DNA of 64,000 nucleotides. Source: Bacillus sp. SA1-12 (GTDB taxonomy: Bacteria; Bacillota; Bacilli; Bacillales; Bacillaceae). Positions 8,184-16,643 of the stretch are shown in pieces. Every line of letters begins with the position of its first letter. Positions within the stretch are counted from its first letter, which is position 1. The DNA is taken from the NCBI RefSeq assembly GCF_000981385.1, contig NZ_LATZ01000002.1, positions 62,001 through 126,000 of the forward strand, written 5' to 3'. Made by a program: the position numbers and the translations under genes. The notes under the pieces were generated by a model that was not told the DNA's origin, did no database searches, and was given only the letters and a program-made list of their open reading frames with translations.

Positions 8184-8621
8184 TATCCTCACCTCATTGC
8201 ATTTACCTATCATATCTTATCGAAAAAGAAACATGAACGTTCGCCCATTTTTTCTGATTTGATATTTTCTTATTCGCCTTCCAAGAGTAAAAAAATGGAT
8301 CAACCTTTTTTCAAAATGATTCTTACATTTTTGAGTAAGGCGCTAAATTTACTGTTTAATTTTCCTGTTGACGCTTCATTTAAGCGGGTGATCAGCGTGC
8401 CTCCTCAGCTCTTCTTGTCTCTCCCCTGTCCCGTTTTTCCCCTTAGCGTTTCGTCTATCCGTTCAAACAACTTACTTCACAATATACAATTTTAGGAACA
8501 TAACCTTAAAACAAAGAAGTTTTAATATAAGGCAACTATATTACTTCGAAGTCAAAATTAATAATTGCTACTACATAGAATATTTTGGTAAAATATCACT
8601 AGCAAAAGGAGAGGGTTAGCC
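8184..8621. other. Intergenic region between ylbD and the thioesterase gene
   Basis: This 438-base divergent gap holds no supported gene. The part at about 8370-8460 is clearly more GC-rich and pyrimidine-rich on the plus strand than its surroundings and remains unexplained. The promoter for the right-hand gene is listed separately. Confidence 0.5.
8565..8594 (+). promoter_or_regulatory. Likely sigma-A promoter of the thioesterase gene
   Basis: TTGCTA (8565-8570) and TAAAAT (8589-8594) are separated by 18 bases and lie about 28 bases before the start codon. Confidence 0.45.
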
Positions 8622-9110
8622 ATGACAAAAGAAGAGCTTTTACAAATGACGAAAGAGATCTTACAAGTGGGAGATGATGAGAATCTATATGTCCTTCAAC
8701 TTTTACTCAGCGGGTTAAAGAGGAAACAATATCATGAAAAGGGCTCTTATATCGGTGCACTCCTTCACGCGGAAGGTGAATTTAAAGATAATCATTTCAC
8801 CATAAAAATCCCAAATACTCCGATTATCCAAAATTCCTTACAAATTGTCCATGGCGGTATTACTGCCACTCTGCTGGATTCAGCAATGGGCGGGCTTGTC
8901 CATCACGTGTTACCTCCAGACAAAACTGCTGTAACAACAGAAATAAAAATAAATTATGTAGCCCCTGGTGTTGGAAAAGAATTAACATGCACAACCAATA
9001 TTATTCATAAAGGAAATAAAACTGTTGTGACAGAAGGGAAAGTTTTTCGAGACGATGGAACACTTATAGCACATAGTACTGCAAGCTTTTTTATCATTAA
9101 CCGGAGTTAA
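8622..9110 (+). CDS. PaaI-type hotdog-fold thioesterase
   Basis: This 162-residue single hotdog-domain protein probably hydrolyses an acyl-CoA thioester in the cytoplasm. The family signature is clear: VHGGITATLLDSAMG (about residues 83-97), in which the histidine-glycine-glycine and the later aspartate form the PaaI active-site region, followed by the TTEIKINYVAP strand. The ribosome binding site AAAGGAGAGGG precedes the ATG. The gene lies between ylbD and ylbC, an insertion relative to B. subtilis order, and ends in a family C palindrome. The exact substrate cannot be read from sequence. Confidence 0.85.
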   Translation: MTKEELLQMTKEILQVGDDENLYVLQLLLSGLKRKQYHEKGSYIGALLHAEGEFKDNHFTIKIPNTPIIQNSLQIVHGGITATLLDSAMGGLVHHVLPPDKTAVTTEIKINYVAPGVGKELTCTTNIIHKGNKTVVTEGKVFRDDGTLIAHSTASFFIINRS

Positions 9111-9156
9111 TTTAAAAATAGAGTTTAAATTTACATATTGAGACTGTTAAAAAACG

Positions 9157-9234
9157 AAAGGGTCAGATCCCCATGCCTAATATATGATACCTAAAAAGTC
9201 ATATATTAGTTATTGGAAAGATCAGACCCTTTTT
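9157..9234. terminator. Long palindromic bidirectional terminator (family C)
   Basis: The outer arms AAAGGGTCAGATC and GATCAGACCCTTT enclose a second perfect stem with arms CTAATATATGA and TCATATATTAG. It separates the convergent thioesterase gene and ylbC. Confidence 0.75.
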
Positions 9235-9241
9235 AATTACC

Positions 9242-10309
9242 TTACTGTTCCCACTTTTTTATAAAGTTTTGCGTGTAATACAAACCATCTACACCCACAC
9301 CTAAATGGGTAAATTCTTCATTTAACAATGTTTCACGGTGTCCCTTGCTGTTCAGCCAGCCCTCAGAAGCTGCAATTCCATCTACATATTGTGCAGCAAT
9401 ATTTTCTCCCGCCATTTCATATTTCACATCTAGATCTGCAAGCCGATCAACTAATGTCCCTTCGGTAGGAGATTCATGTGAGAAATAATCATTAACCTTC
9501 ATATCCTGACTGTGTAAAAATGCTACCTCTGAAGTCGGATCGTCCCACTTAACAGACGGGACATCATGACGGGCACGAATTACATTAGTTATTGACAAAA
9601 TTTGTTGTTCTGCACCATCCTCTATTTTTCCCCATTTTTCTTCACCAATTTCATTTGCTTCAATAAGTTCTCCGCGATATGTTACTTCATATGAACGCTG
9701 CTTAATGAATGTTTCGGCATCCACTACTCGTATACTTGATAGAGTTCCATCAAACTTATCAATATATAATTGTACATAAACATCTTCAAGCTTAACTGTA
9801 GGCCTGGTGTTCATGTCTTCCTCTGAAAATTCAAATCGATAAGAATTACCATCATAATCCAATGAAATACTAGGAGAAACTGGTGCAATTTTAAATACCT
9901 CTTGGACAGGTTGTCCAATTTTGAATGGATCTGCATTTACCTCACTACCGATTGCATATACAGTCACAACCCGCTGACCTAATATCCCGATCTGCATGTA
10001 TTGATTATCAGATTCTTGGTAAATCCACCAATCATAATCATACGCAGAAGGGTCAATTCGATCTGGTTCTCCAAAAAGAGCTGTGATTTCTTCTGAAGAT
10101 TTATTCATTAACGACAATATTCCCTCATCAGGCAGCTTAGCAGTTTTATCTTTTTTCTCAGACTCTTCCTTTAATAATTCTTCATTTGAAATTTGAACAT
10201 TTTCTTCCTCATGCTGTTCAGATGGAGTATATTGTCCAAAATATATAAATAGGGTGTAACTTAAAAAGATGATTAAAAAAATGACGGCCGTTCGGATCAA
10301 AATACGCAG
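9242..10309 (-). CDS. ylbC: CAP-domain protein YlbC with N-terminal CAP-associated domain
   Basis: A membrane-anchored N-terminus is followed by a CAP-associated domain (about residues 60-210) and a C-terminal CAP/SCP domain. The CAP motifs SHESPTEGTL, AGENIA and GHRETLLN are visible. The cysteine-rich secretory fold is known from extracellular proteins of Bacillus; the role of YlbC is unknown. The open frame reaches an ATG at 10345, but no ribosome binding site precedes it. The strong site AAAGGAGG at 10318-10325 lies 8 bases before an in-frame CTG at 10307-10309, giving MRILIRTAVIFLIIF as N-terminus, so a CTG start is proposed. Confidence 0.85.
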   Translation of the reverse strand: MRILIRTAVIFLIIFLSYTLFIYFGQYTPSEQHEEENVQISNEELLKEESEKKDKTAKLPDEGILSLMNKSSEEITALFGEPDRIDPSAYDYDWWIYQESDNQYMQIGILGQRVVTVYAIGSEVNADPFKIGQPVQEVFKIAPVSPSISLDYDGNSYRFEFSEEDMNTRPTVKLEDVYVQLYIDKFDGTLSSIRVVDAETFIKQRSYEVTYRGELIEANEIGEEKWGKIEDGAEQQILSITNVIRARHDVPSVKWDDPTSEVAFLHSQDMKVNDYFSHESPTEGTLVDRLADLDVKYEMAGENIAAQYVDGIAASEGWLNSKGHRETLLNEEFTHLGVGVDGLYYTQNFIKKWEQ

Positions 10310-10540
10310 TTTAATCCCCTCCTTTACTGCTCTGCTTTCTATCATTATATGAAACGTGACTATTGATATACTTGTTATTTGTTGTGTACGTGTTAATGCT
10401 ATTGTTCCCGACCAAATAGTCTGTTAAACGTAGTATAGTATATGTTTACGTTTTTTCCTAATATAATGAATTAGAAACCTTCTTCATCTAAATTCGTCTT
10501 CTTATTATATTATACTAAATATTAGTTGATCTGGTGGACA

Positions 10541-10570
10541 AAAAATAGACACCTGCCAAAAAGGTGTCTA
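10541..10570 (-). terminator. Terminator of the LysM-CAP gene
   Basis: On the minus strand the arms TAGACACCT and AGGTGTCTA with a short loop are followed by ATTTTTTG. Confidence 0.8.
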
Positions 10571-10600
10571 CTTACTATAAGCATGTGACAATAACCTTTA

Positions 10601-11224
10601 TTACCTTCCGATAAACATCTGTGTCCAATAATGGCCATATGAACCGCCTTTTGCATATCCAACACCTATTTCAGTTACATCACGTTTTAATATATTGGCA
10701 CGATGTCCCGGACTCTGCATCCACGCTTTTACTACTGCCTCAGGAGTTGTCTGCCCAGCAGCAATATTTTCTGCTGCTGTTCTGTAAGAGATCCCAAAGT
10801 TTTTCATCATCGTAAATGGTGACCCATATGTAGGTGAAGTATGACTAAAGTAATTTCGGTCTCTCATATCAACAGACTTATAGCGAGCAACACGAGATAA
10901 CTCCCAATTGCCTCTTAATGCCGGCAATCCAGCCTTTTGCCTCTCAGCATTTGTAAGTGAAATAACTTGTTGTTCAATTGATTTCGTTCCACTTATTTGT
11001 GGAATGTTCACCTTTTGACCTGGGTAAATTAAATTTGGATTTTTAAACTGTGGATTGGCACTTATAATTTCCGATAAGCCAACCTGATAACGCTGTGCAA
11101 TAAGCCATAGAGTATCCCCGCTTTTAACAGTATGAGTAGTCGTTTGGCCTAAAGCGTTTTGCGGGAAAGAAAATAGCCCAATTAATAAAAAAATCATCAC
11201 AAAACCTTGTATTGTTTTAGTCAT
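10601..11224 (-). CDS. Secreted LysM and CAP domain protein
   Basis: The 207-residue protein has a signal peptide (about residues 1-26, ending near ALG-QTT). One LysM module follows (HTVKSGDTLWLIAQRY to YPGQKVNIPQ, about 30-76), then a CAP domain (SLTNAERQKAGL, YFSHTSPTYG, AAENIAAGQ, PGHRANIL, WTQMFIG). It should be exported and held on peptidoglycan by LysM. It resembles SafA/YkwD-type proteins, but I cannot tell whether it is a spore or vegetative protein. An upstream in-frame TTG exists at 11242, but the ATG at 11222-11224 has the AGGAGGG ribosome binding site at the right spacing. It is adjacent to ylbC, another CAP protein. Confidence 0.88.
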   Translation of the reverse strand: MTKTIQGFVMIFLLIGLFSFPQNALGQTTTHTVKSGDTLWLIAQRYQVGLSEIISANPQFKNPNLIYPGQKVNIPQISGTKSIEQQVISLTNAERQKAGLPALRGNWELSRVARYKSVDMRDRNYFSHTSPTYGSPFTMMKNFGISYRTAAENIAAGQTTPEAVVKAWMQSPGHRANILKRDVTEIGVGYAKGGSYGHYWTQMFIGR

Positions 11225-11353
11225 TTGTACACCCTCCTTCAACGAATAGTTTTACCCATAAAGGAAGTTTTAACTCTATAAAAATAAGCCTCGCCATTTT
11301 AAGTTATTAACTTTACATTGCAAGTTGCATTCATTCATAATATTATTAAAAAA

Positions 11354-11382
11354 GATGCATGGTTCTTTATGGTGCATTTTTT
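11354..11382. terminator. Hairpin with T-runs on both sides between divergent genes
   Basis: Arms extending ATGCA and TGCAT with flanking A and T runs form a short terminator-like hairpin. It lies between two divergently transcribed genes, where no upstream gene needs terminating. See findings. Confidence 0.4.
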
Positions 11383-11444
11383 GTTATGCGTTTACACAAT
11401 GTAAGTATAGTAAAGGATTAAACTAAGAAAACAATATTTTCACT

Positions 11445-11473
11445 TTAACTTTTTAAGATAATTAAGCTATAAT
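11445..11473 (+). promoter_or_regulatory. Likely sigma-A promoter of the YugN-like gene
   Basis: TTAACT (11445-11450) and a consensus TATAAT (11468-11473) have 17-base spacing, 37 bases before the start codon. Confidence 0.6.
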
Positions 11474-11509
11474 ATATTATGGTGAAAAGGCTTTAGGAGG
11501 GACATACAT

Positions 11510-11866
11510 ATGAGAATGGAAGGTACAGGTATTGAAGGTGTAACACTCGATTTATCTCGTCTAACTGAAATAATGGAAGATCATGGTCTTGTATTAGCTG
11601 GTCAATGGGATTATGAGCGTGTTACATATGATCGTAAAATTGAAACAAAAGGGGAAATTTATTATCTTCGTATTCAAGGCTACGCTGTAGAGGGTGATGT
11701 AGGCGGCCGTCATGCAGTCATTAAATTAATAACTCCGCTTTTAGGTAAATATTATTACCCACACGGTGTTGAGTATGGCGAAGGCGAAAACTTCCCTGAA
11801 AGTGTTGTTAGCACTAGCAAAACTGTATTAAAGCAAGTTTCTGAGGCATTACAAAAAGTTCAATAA
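11510..11866 (+). CDS. YugN-like family protein
   Basis: This 118-residue cytoplasmic protein matches the YugN-like family in length and in the core segments QWDYERVTYDRK and YPHGVEYGEGE. B. subtilis YugN has no known function. The ribosome binding site TAGGAGGGA precedes the ATG (11510) at good spacing. It is monocistronic with its own promoter and a family C palindromic terminator. The locus differs from B. subtilis, where yugN lies elsewhere. Confidence 0.8.
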   Translation: MRMEGTGIEGVTLDLSRLTEIMEDHGLVLAGQWDYERVTYDRKIETKGEIYYLRIQGYAVEGDVGGRHAVIKLITPLLGKYYYPHGVEYGEGENFPESVVSTSKTVLKQVSEALQKVQ

Positions 11867-11875
11867 TTGCAAAAT

Positions 11876-11960
11876 AAAAAAGGTCAGGCCCTAAAAAACT
11901 TATAGGTGGAGTTATTTAAATCCACTCTTTTATGTTTAAAGGGTTCTGACCTTTTATTTT
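11876..11960. terminator. Long palindromic terminator (family C)
   Basis: The arms AAAAAGGTCAG and CTGACCTTTTATTTT lie at the ends of an 85-base element with a second inner stem (GTGGAGT with ATCCACTC region). It serves the YugN-like gene on the plus strand and the Eis-like gene on the minus strand. Confidence 0.7.
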
Positions 11961-11984
11961 ACACTGCGTCTTAAGTCGTCTGTT

Positions 11985-13166
11985 CTAAAAAAAGTCAAAT
12001 AATAAAGATGTACCTGAAGATGGAAGTAATTCTTGAAGTAAGTTCAATTGTTGTTCTTCACCTTGGATCATGCCTATTTCAAATAGTTTTTTTGGATCAG
12101 AATGTCCCAATAAAACAGATGTTAATATCCCAATATTCATGATTAAGCCTTTCTTAGGAGCATTTGTGGATGCACCATTATCTTTTTGAAAAGATTTAAT
12201 TGAATCACCTTGTAAAAAGAAAGTCCCATTATTCCACGTACAAACTGGATCTGATAGATGCAGGATTAAGGGATTCTCACCTTGAATATAAAATGGATAT
12301 TTTTGAAGAAACCTCATTACATTAACAATTCTCCCCATAAAATAAGGATGAATTTCTGTTTTAACCCTGGGATTTGGGATAAACAATGTCAATCGATCTT
12401 CTTCATGTGTCTTCCATTTTACTGTCGATACCATTGAGTCATGCTGACAAATAAAATTCCAAAAATCCTTTTTCGACATTTCACTTAATACAACTACTTC
12501 ATGAATAACTAATTCGCGGTCTTTCACTGTGTAAAGCATATAACCATCTTCTTGTTTATGCTCATTCACATGTATAATAACATGCTCACCTTTTTTTAAT
12601 ACAACATCTTGCCACCAGCTTTGATCTCGGATAAGCAGACTATTGTATGTTTCAGAAAATGCTTCGTATATATTCATTAAAGAAGGCAAGGCATCTTCTT
12701 TTGTTTTTCTAATAAATGTTCCATTTGAATTATGTATAAAAATTAAATCTTCTTTCGATATGGTATAGGTTTTTTCTGAGCAAATAAGCTCCCAACCAAA
12801 TTTCCGATAAAAAGGAACATAAAAAGGATGCAAATATGAAATATCATATTCTTCATTATTCATCCAATTTAAACTTTCATTAAGTAAGCTTGCTACTTTC
12901 CGGTTTCTCCTTGCCTCTGGCCATGTTGCTACCGAAGCAACCCCTCCCATTTTAAACACTTGGTTTTTTATTTTAACTTGCAGAGGGTATACATGAAGCT
13001 TTGCATGAAGTTTATTTTCGTCGAAAGCTCCTAAAATGTACTGGTTATCCAATTTTCTTTTTACTTCATTCAACTCTTGATCCGCAACTTTAAATTGAAA
13101 GGCATATTCTGATAAAGCAATGATATCTTCATAATCCTCGGTTGTTATTTCCCGTATCACGCACAT
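11985..13166 (-). CDS. Eis-family GNAT N-acetyltransferase
   Basis: This 393-residue protein has the Eis layout: an N-terminal GNAT domain with VASVATWPEARRNRKVASLL (acetyl-CoA binding, near residues 77-96), a second degenerate GNAT domain and a C-terminal sterol-carrier-like domain. It ends in LLFDFF. Eis enzymes use the C-terminal phenylalanine carboxylate as general base, and the conserved tyrosine acid may be the one in FYRKFGW. The family acetylates amines, including aminoglycosides in Mycobacterium; the natural substrate here is unknown. The start ATG follows GGGGAG with short spacing, and an in-frame GTG two codons later is an alternative. The GNAT gene upstream on the same strand is 52 bases away. 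Confidence 0.85.
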   Translation of the reverse strand: MCVIREITTEDYEDIIALSEYAFQFKVADQELNEVKRKLDNQYILGAFDENKLHAKLHVYPLQVKIKNQVFKMGGVASVATWPEARRNRKVASLLNESLNWMNNEEYDISYLHPFYVPFYRKFGWELICSEKTYTISKEDLIFIHNSNGTFIRKTKEDALPSLMNIYEAFSETYNSLLIRDQSWWQDVVLKKGEHVIIHVNEHKQEDGYMLYTVKDRELVIHEVVVLSEMSKKDFWNFICQHDSMVSTVKWKTHEEDRLTLFIPNPRVKTEIHPYFMGRIVNVMRFLQKYPFYIQGENPLILHLSDPVCTWNNGTFFLQGDSIKSFQKDNGASTNAPKKGLIMNIGILTSVLLGHSDPKKLFEIGMIQGEEQQLNLLQELLPSSGTSLLFDFF

Positions 13167-13218
13167 TCACTCCCCTGCGGTGGAAAGGGGAAAAGCCCGC
13201 ATTCCACCAATTAAAGTT

Positions 13219-13734
13219 TCATTCTAAATCTTTCTTTTGAATCTCCCATTTTAAAAAGCGTCCATCTTTTTTCGTACAAATCATCCCTAGCTTTTCAAAT
13301 AGTCTGATTGATTGATCCTTCCTGACATCGCACTCAATGACAACTCTTTTAACAAATTTTTGATAGGTTAACCAGTCAATAAAAGCATCGACTGCTTCAA
13401 ATGCAATCGATTCATCAGTATACTTATCATCTACATGATAACATAATTCAACCTCACCTTCCTTAGAAGGCTTTCCTAATAATAAAATATCACCTATTAT
13501 TTTCTTCTCCTCATAAAGTATAATCAACCATAAACCGCAATCTTTTTCAGGCAGTTTTTTTTCTAAGCATTCAATGTAAAATGGAAGGAAGCCCTTTACT
13601 AAAGGTGACGGCCAGCTATAAGGGAATTCAATTGGCGACCGTTTATCAAGCTCCTTTCGATGAAACACTAATGATTTAGCAATGTCCAGTGAACAAGGTA
13701 TTATCATTAGCCGATTCGTTAAAATTTCGATCAA
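13219..13734 (-). CDS. GNAT family N-acetyltransferase
   Basis: This is an acetyltransferase of the RimJ/RimL-like GNAT group. The N-terminal TNRLMIIP strand and the C-terminal region, with KRVVIECDVRKDQSIRLFEKLGM (the acetyl-CoA pyrophosphate region and the late alpha-helix), are characteristic. The substrate is unknown. The open frame extends to an ATG at 13755, but that codon lies upstream of the ribosome binding site AAAGGGGGG. The TTG at 13732-13734 is correctly spaced from it and gives MIEILTNRLMI, the usual family N-terminus and 171 residues. It is probably co-transcribed with the Eis-like gene. Confidence 0.8.
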   Translation of the reverse strand: MIEILTNRLMIIPCSLDIAKSLVFHRKELDKRSPIEFPYSWPSPLVKGFLPFYIECLEKKLPEKDCGLWLIILYEEKKIIGDILLLGKPSKEGEVELCYHVDDKYTDESIAFEAVDAFIDWLTYQKFVKRVVIECDVRKDQSIRLFEKLGMICTKKDGRFLKWEIQKKDLE

Positions 13735-13989
13735 TCCATTTCCCCCCTTTACCAATTATTATGGATGATGCAGAGGACTTTCCAAGAAAATTATACGTAT
13801 ACAAAAATGAGATTATCAGTGAGTGTTTTAAGATGTACAAATTCGACTTTACCTTAGAATGCGGCAAAGACCATCCCCCACCGATGATGTTTGCGAAACT
13901 TGTTAGGTCTTATTGGGCAATAATCCCTCACTTATCTTAACTTCACTTAAATCCTACTTCGGGTATTTTACTGTAAGTTGATAAATAAA

Positions 13990-14025
13990 AAAGGTGGTTT
14001 AGAACAGTTTATTCTAAACCACCTT
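13990..14025. terminator. Terminator downstream of the cta genes
   Basis: The perfect arms AAGGTGGTTTAGA and TCTAAACCACCTT are followed on the minus strand by a T-rich stretch, just beyond the ctaM stop. Confidence 0.85.
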
Positions 14026-14035
14026 GTAAATATGT

Positions 14036-14503
14036 TTAAAACCCTAAGATTGCTTTAATAACAGAGGTTGTTTCACCGCCGCTATAAAACACATACAGCA
14101 GTAAATAAACGGCAACACCAGTAATTCCTGAAAAAAACCAGATAATACTTGTTACCGGTCCTAATTTACGATGTCGTTCGTAATTTTTTTTATAACCTGA
14201 AACCAAAGTAATAATTCCTAATATTGCTCCTACTGTTGCTAATGTAATATGAAAAATCAAAAAGATCGTATAGTATATTTCAATATTTTCTGGACCACCA
14301 AAAGCAGTATTTCCAATAAATATCGTTCTAGATGCATAGATAAGGAAAAACAGAACTGCAAAAATGGCTGCAACCGTCATAGCCTTTCTATGAGCATCAA
14401 TTTTTCGTTGTTTAATTAAATACCAGCCAATTGCAACAGTAATTGCACTTAACACAATAAAAGTGGTACTTATGGTAGGCAAAATAGGTAATGAAGTATT
14501 CAT
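14036..14503 (-). CDS. ctaM: CtaM / DUF420 membrane protein, caa3/aa3 oxidase assembly
   Basis: This is a 155-residue DUF420 protein with four predicted membrane segments and conserved histidines (DAHRK near residue 37, FHITLATVG near 95). The S. aureus DUF420 protein CtaM is required for maturation of the haem-A terminal oxidase. In B. subtilis the homologue is YozB, encoded elsewhere. Its position here at the end of the cta cluster supports the same role. The ribosome binding site AAGGAAGG precedes the ATG, and a terminator follows. Confidence 0.82.
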   Translation of the reverse strand: MNTSLPILPTISTTFIVLSAITVAIGWYLIKQRKIDAHRKAMTVAAIFAVLFFLIYASRTIFIGNTAFGGPENIEIYYTIFLIFHITLATVGAILGIITLVSGYKKNYERHRKLGPVTSIIWFFSGITGVAVYLLLYVFYSGGETTSVIKAILGF

Positions 14504-14622
14504 TTTTATTCCTTCCTTTATGTTATCGAAACAGTAACAATACCGATATTATGTATCTGGTGACGCAATTTCAACTCCCTTTCCATTGCTGACTTGCCAA
14601 AAGGAGCTGCGTCACCATAACC

Positions 14623-15531
14623 TTATTTAACAGGTTCAGGAGAAAAATCCTTTTTCATATCAATCTCATCTTTTTCACGTTCTTTACGTGCCCATTGGAA
14701 AAAGATATATGCCAGAATGGTTCCATAAACTATTTCTTGAATAATCTTCATTAGTACGCCGCCAAGTTGTTGATCTTCAATGAGCGGTAACGTATTAAAC
14801 ATTTCAGGGCCTGTTAAATTTAAACCTGAAAGCATATCAGCAGGTACACATAATGCTAGTGCATTTACCCATGCTTGGGGCTCAGAGTAGGTTGCATACA
14901 TTGGATCTGATGCAAAGATAATCAAAGCACAGGCTGGAGTTAGCAAAACACCGTCGGCAAAGATGTAGCCAACCTTTTTAATTCCTGTAAGCGATTTCCA
15001 TCCAGGCAATGTATTAAGTAATGGAAACCACATAAACATAGCTGTAAAAAAGATAATTATTGTCATTGCTGCATGGTAAACAGGATCTGTTTTCACAAAA
15101 TCAAACACTAGTGGAACATGATAAAGTGAAAATACGCCGTTAAAAAGTATCAAAGCAATAATTGGATTTGTAAACAACTTCATCAATGGCTTAATTACTG
15201 GACGATAAATCATTGCCTTCCACAACCAAACAGGAATGCCAAGGATCAACAATGGAGGAACCACTAAATACAAAATGGCCATTTGCGTCATGTGGGCACT
15301 AAACATAATATGTCCAAGTAAATCCACTGGACTTCCCTTGCTTATATATAATGCCGCAATACTGCTGATAAATAATAATTTCTGTTTAGTTGAAACAGGA
15401 GTACTTTCTTTAAATTTAGAACGCCATGGTCCAATTATTAAAAAATACAAAATGGTTATTAATATCATAACGACTAAAAAGTAAGGACTCCATAACGCAC
15501 GAAATCCAAATATTCCAAAGCTCATTTCCAA
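14623..15531 (-). CDS. ctaG: Cytochrome c oxidase assembly factor CtaG (caa3 type)
   Basis: This 302-residue polytopic protein belongs to the caa3-CtaG family, which in Bacillus is needed for active caa3 oxidase, probably in copper delivery. About seven membrane segments are visible, with conserved MFSAHMTQM and GVFSLYHVP histidine-containing motifs. It lies downstream of ctaF with a terminator-like hairpin between (15637-15672), so it may be expressed at a lower level than the structural subunits. It is not related to the Cox11-type CtaG of proteobacteria. Confidence 0.93.
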   Translation of the reverse strand: MEMSFGIFGFRALWSPYFLVVMILITILYFLIIGPWRSKFKESTPVSTKQKLLFISSIAALYISKGSPVDLLGHIMFSAHMTQMAILYLVVPPLLILGIPVWLWKAMIYRPVIKPLMKLFTNPIIALILFNGVFSLYHVPLVFDFVKTDPVYHAAMTIIIFFTAMFMWFPLLNTLPGWKSLTGIKKVGYIFADGVLLTPACALIIFASDPMYATYSEPQAWVNALALCVPADMLSGLNLTGPEMFNTLPLIEDQQLGGVLMKIIQEIVYGTILAYIFFQWARKEREKDEIDMKKDFSPEPVK

Positions 15532-15636
15532 ATCAGCTCCTTAAGCTAGTCCTTCAAACCAATTATACACATCTGCTAATCCTGTATCAATGAACGTTCT
15601 ATGACAAAGAATGGATTACTTGAGAACGAAAAGATA

Positions 15637-15672
15637 AAAGGACAATCAGCATTAAAAGCCAATTGTCCTTTA
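15637..15672 (-). terminator. Intra-operon terminator/attenuator between ctaF and ctaG
   Basis: The arms AAAGGACAAT and ATTGTCCTTT with a 16-base loop are followed on the minus strand by CTTTTATCTTTTC. It comes right after the ctaF stop and may reduce readthrough into ctaG. Confidence 0.55.
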
Positions 15673-15679
15673 AACATAC

Positions 15680-16012
15680 TTACCACCAGATAATTGTAAC
15701 AAAGGTTAAGATTGTTAGCGCTGCAACACCAATACCTGAGTATAAAAATAACGCTGCTGTTTCATGCCCTTTGTGACTCATATGCATGAAGTAATATAAT
15801 TGGAAAATGACCTGAACAACCGCTAAAGTGATGATAAATGGCACTTTAAACCATTCTCCAATCCCATCATATCCAATTGCGATAAATGCAACTATCGTTA
15901 AAAAGATCATCAATGCAAATGATATGACCTGGTGCTTCATATCCTCTGCATTTTTCTTACGACGATATGCCAAGTCTACTTTTGGGTTTGCTGAATTATG
16001 ATTATTTGCCAT
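15680..16012 (-). CDS. ctaF: Cytochrome c oxidase subunit IV
   Basis: This is the small membrane subunit of the caa3-type cytochrome c oxidase: 110 residues with three hydrophobic segments, typical of the Bacillus COX4 family (ending FVTIIWW). It follows ctaE with only 4 bases between, consistent with co-translation of the structural subunits. A hairpin after the stop suggests that the strongly expressed part of the operon ends here. Confidence 0.93.
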   Translation of the reverse strand: MANNHNSANPKVDLAYRRKKNAEDMKHQVISFALMIFLTIVAFIAIGYDGIGEWFKVPFIITLAVVQVIFQLYYFMHMSHKGHETAALFLYSGIGVAALTILTFVTIIWW

Positions 16013-16016
16013 CAGT

Positions 16017-16643
16017 TTATCCCACCATTCCCATTAAGTATACAACCGTAAAGATGAACACCCATACGACGTCAATGAAATGCCAGTAAAGACTAGCTAC
16101 ATAATATTTAGGTGCATTGTATAAGTTTAATCCACGTTTTGCATTACGAACAATTAAGGTAGTGATCCATAAAAGACCGAAAGCAACGTGCAATCCATGA
16201 GTTCCAACTAAAGTGTAAAACGCTGAACCAAGAGCACTGCTTTTAATTGTAAATTCATAATGATGAATATAGTGATTAAACTCATATATTTCTAAAATAA
16301 GAAAGCCTAGACCTAAAAGAACTGTGATGATTAACCACAATTGCATTTTACCGAAGTTAAAGTTCTTCATATGATACATTGCGTAAACACTTGTCAAACT
16401 TGATGTTAAAAGCAGCATAGTTGCCAAAAATGTAAGAGGTATCTCAAATAGTTCTTGAGTTGTCGCTCCACCTGCTGTGGATTCTCTCAATGCTAAGAAA
16501 GTAGCAAAGAGACTAGCGAATAAAACTGTCTCTCCGCCTAAAAACAACCAGAAGCCTGTAAACTTATTTTTTCCTTCGAGGGTAGCTTTTTCAGGCGATG
16601 CAGGAAAATTTTCCGCAGTTAATTTTTCTTCAACTTGTGCCAT
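16017..16643 (-). CDS. ctaE: Cytochrome c oxidase subunit III
   Basis: This is subunit III of the caa3 oxidase, 208 residues with five membrane segments, matching the short Bacillus form. It has the GFWLFLGGETVLFASLFATF helix and the conserved THGLHVAFGLLW and WHFIDVVWVFIF motifs. Its ATG overlaps the ctaD stop by one base, so the two are translationally coupled. Confidence 0.95.
   Translation of the reverse strand: MAQVEEKLTAENFPASPEKATLEGKNKFTGFWLFLGGETVLFASLFATFLALRESTAGGATTQELFEIPLTFLATMLLLTSSLTSVYAMYHMKNFNFGKMQLWLIITVLLGLGFLILEIYEFNHYIHHYEFTIKSSALGSAFYTLVGTHGLHVAFGLLWITTLIVRNAKRGLNLYNAPKYYVASLYWHFIDVVWVFIFTVVYLMGMVG

Noticed and set aside
8259..8495. 78-codon ORF in the ylbD-thioesterase gap
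   Set aside because: No start signal; the translation is compositionally odd and follows the pyrimidine-rich tract.
13689..13940. 83-codon plus-strand ORF overlapping the GNAT gene start
   Set aside because: Its first part is antisense to the coding start of the GNAT gene and the rest has no ribosome binding site. The region is treated as intergenic.
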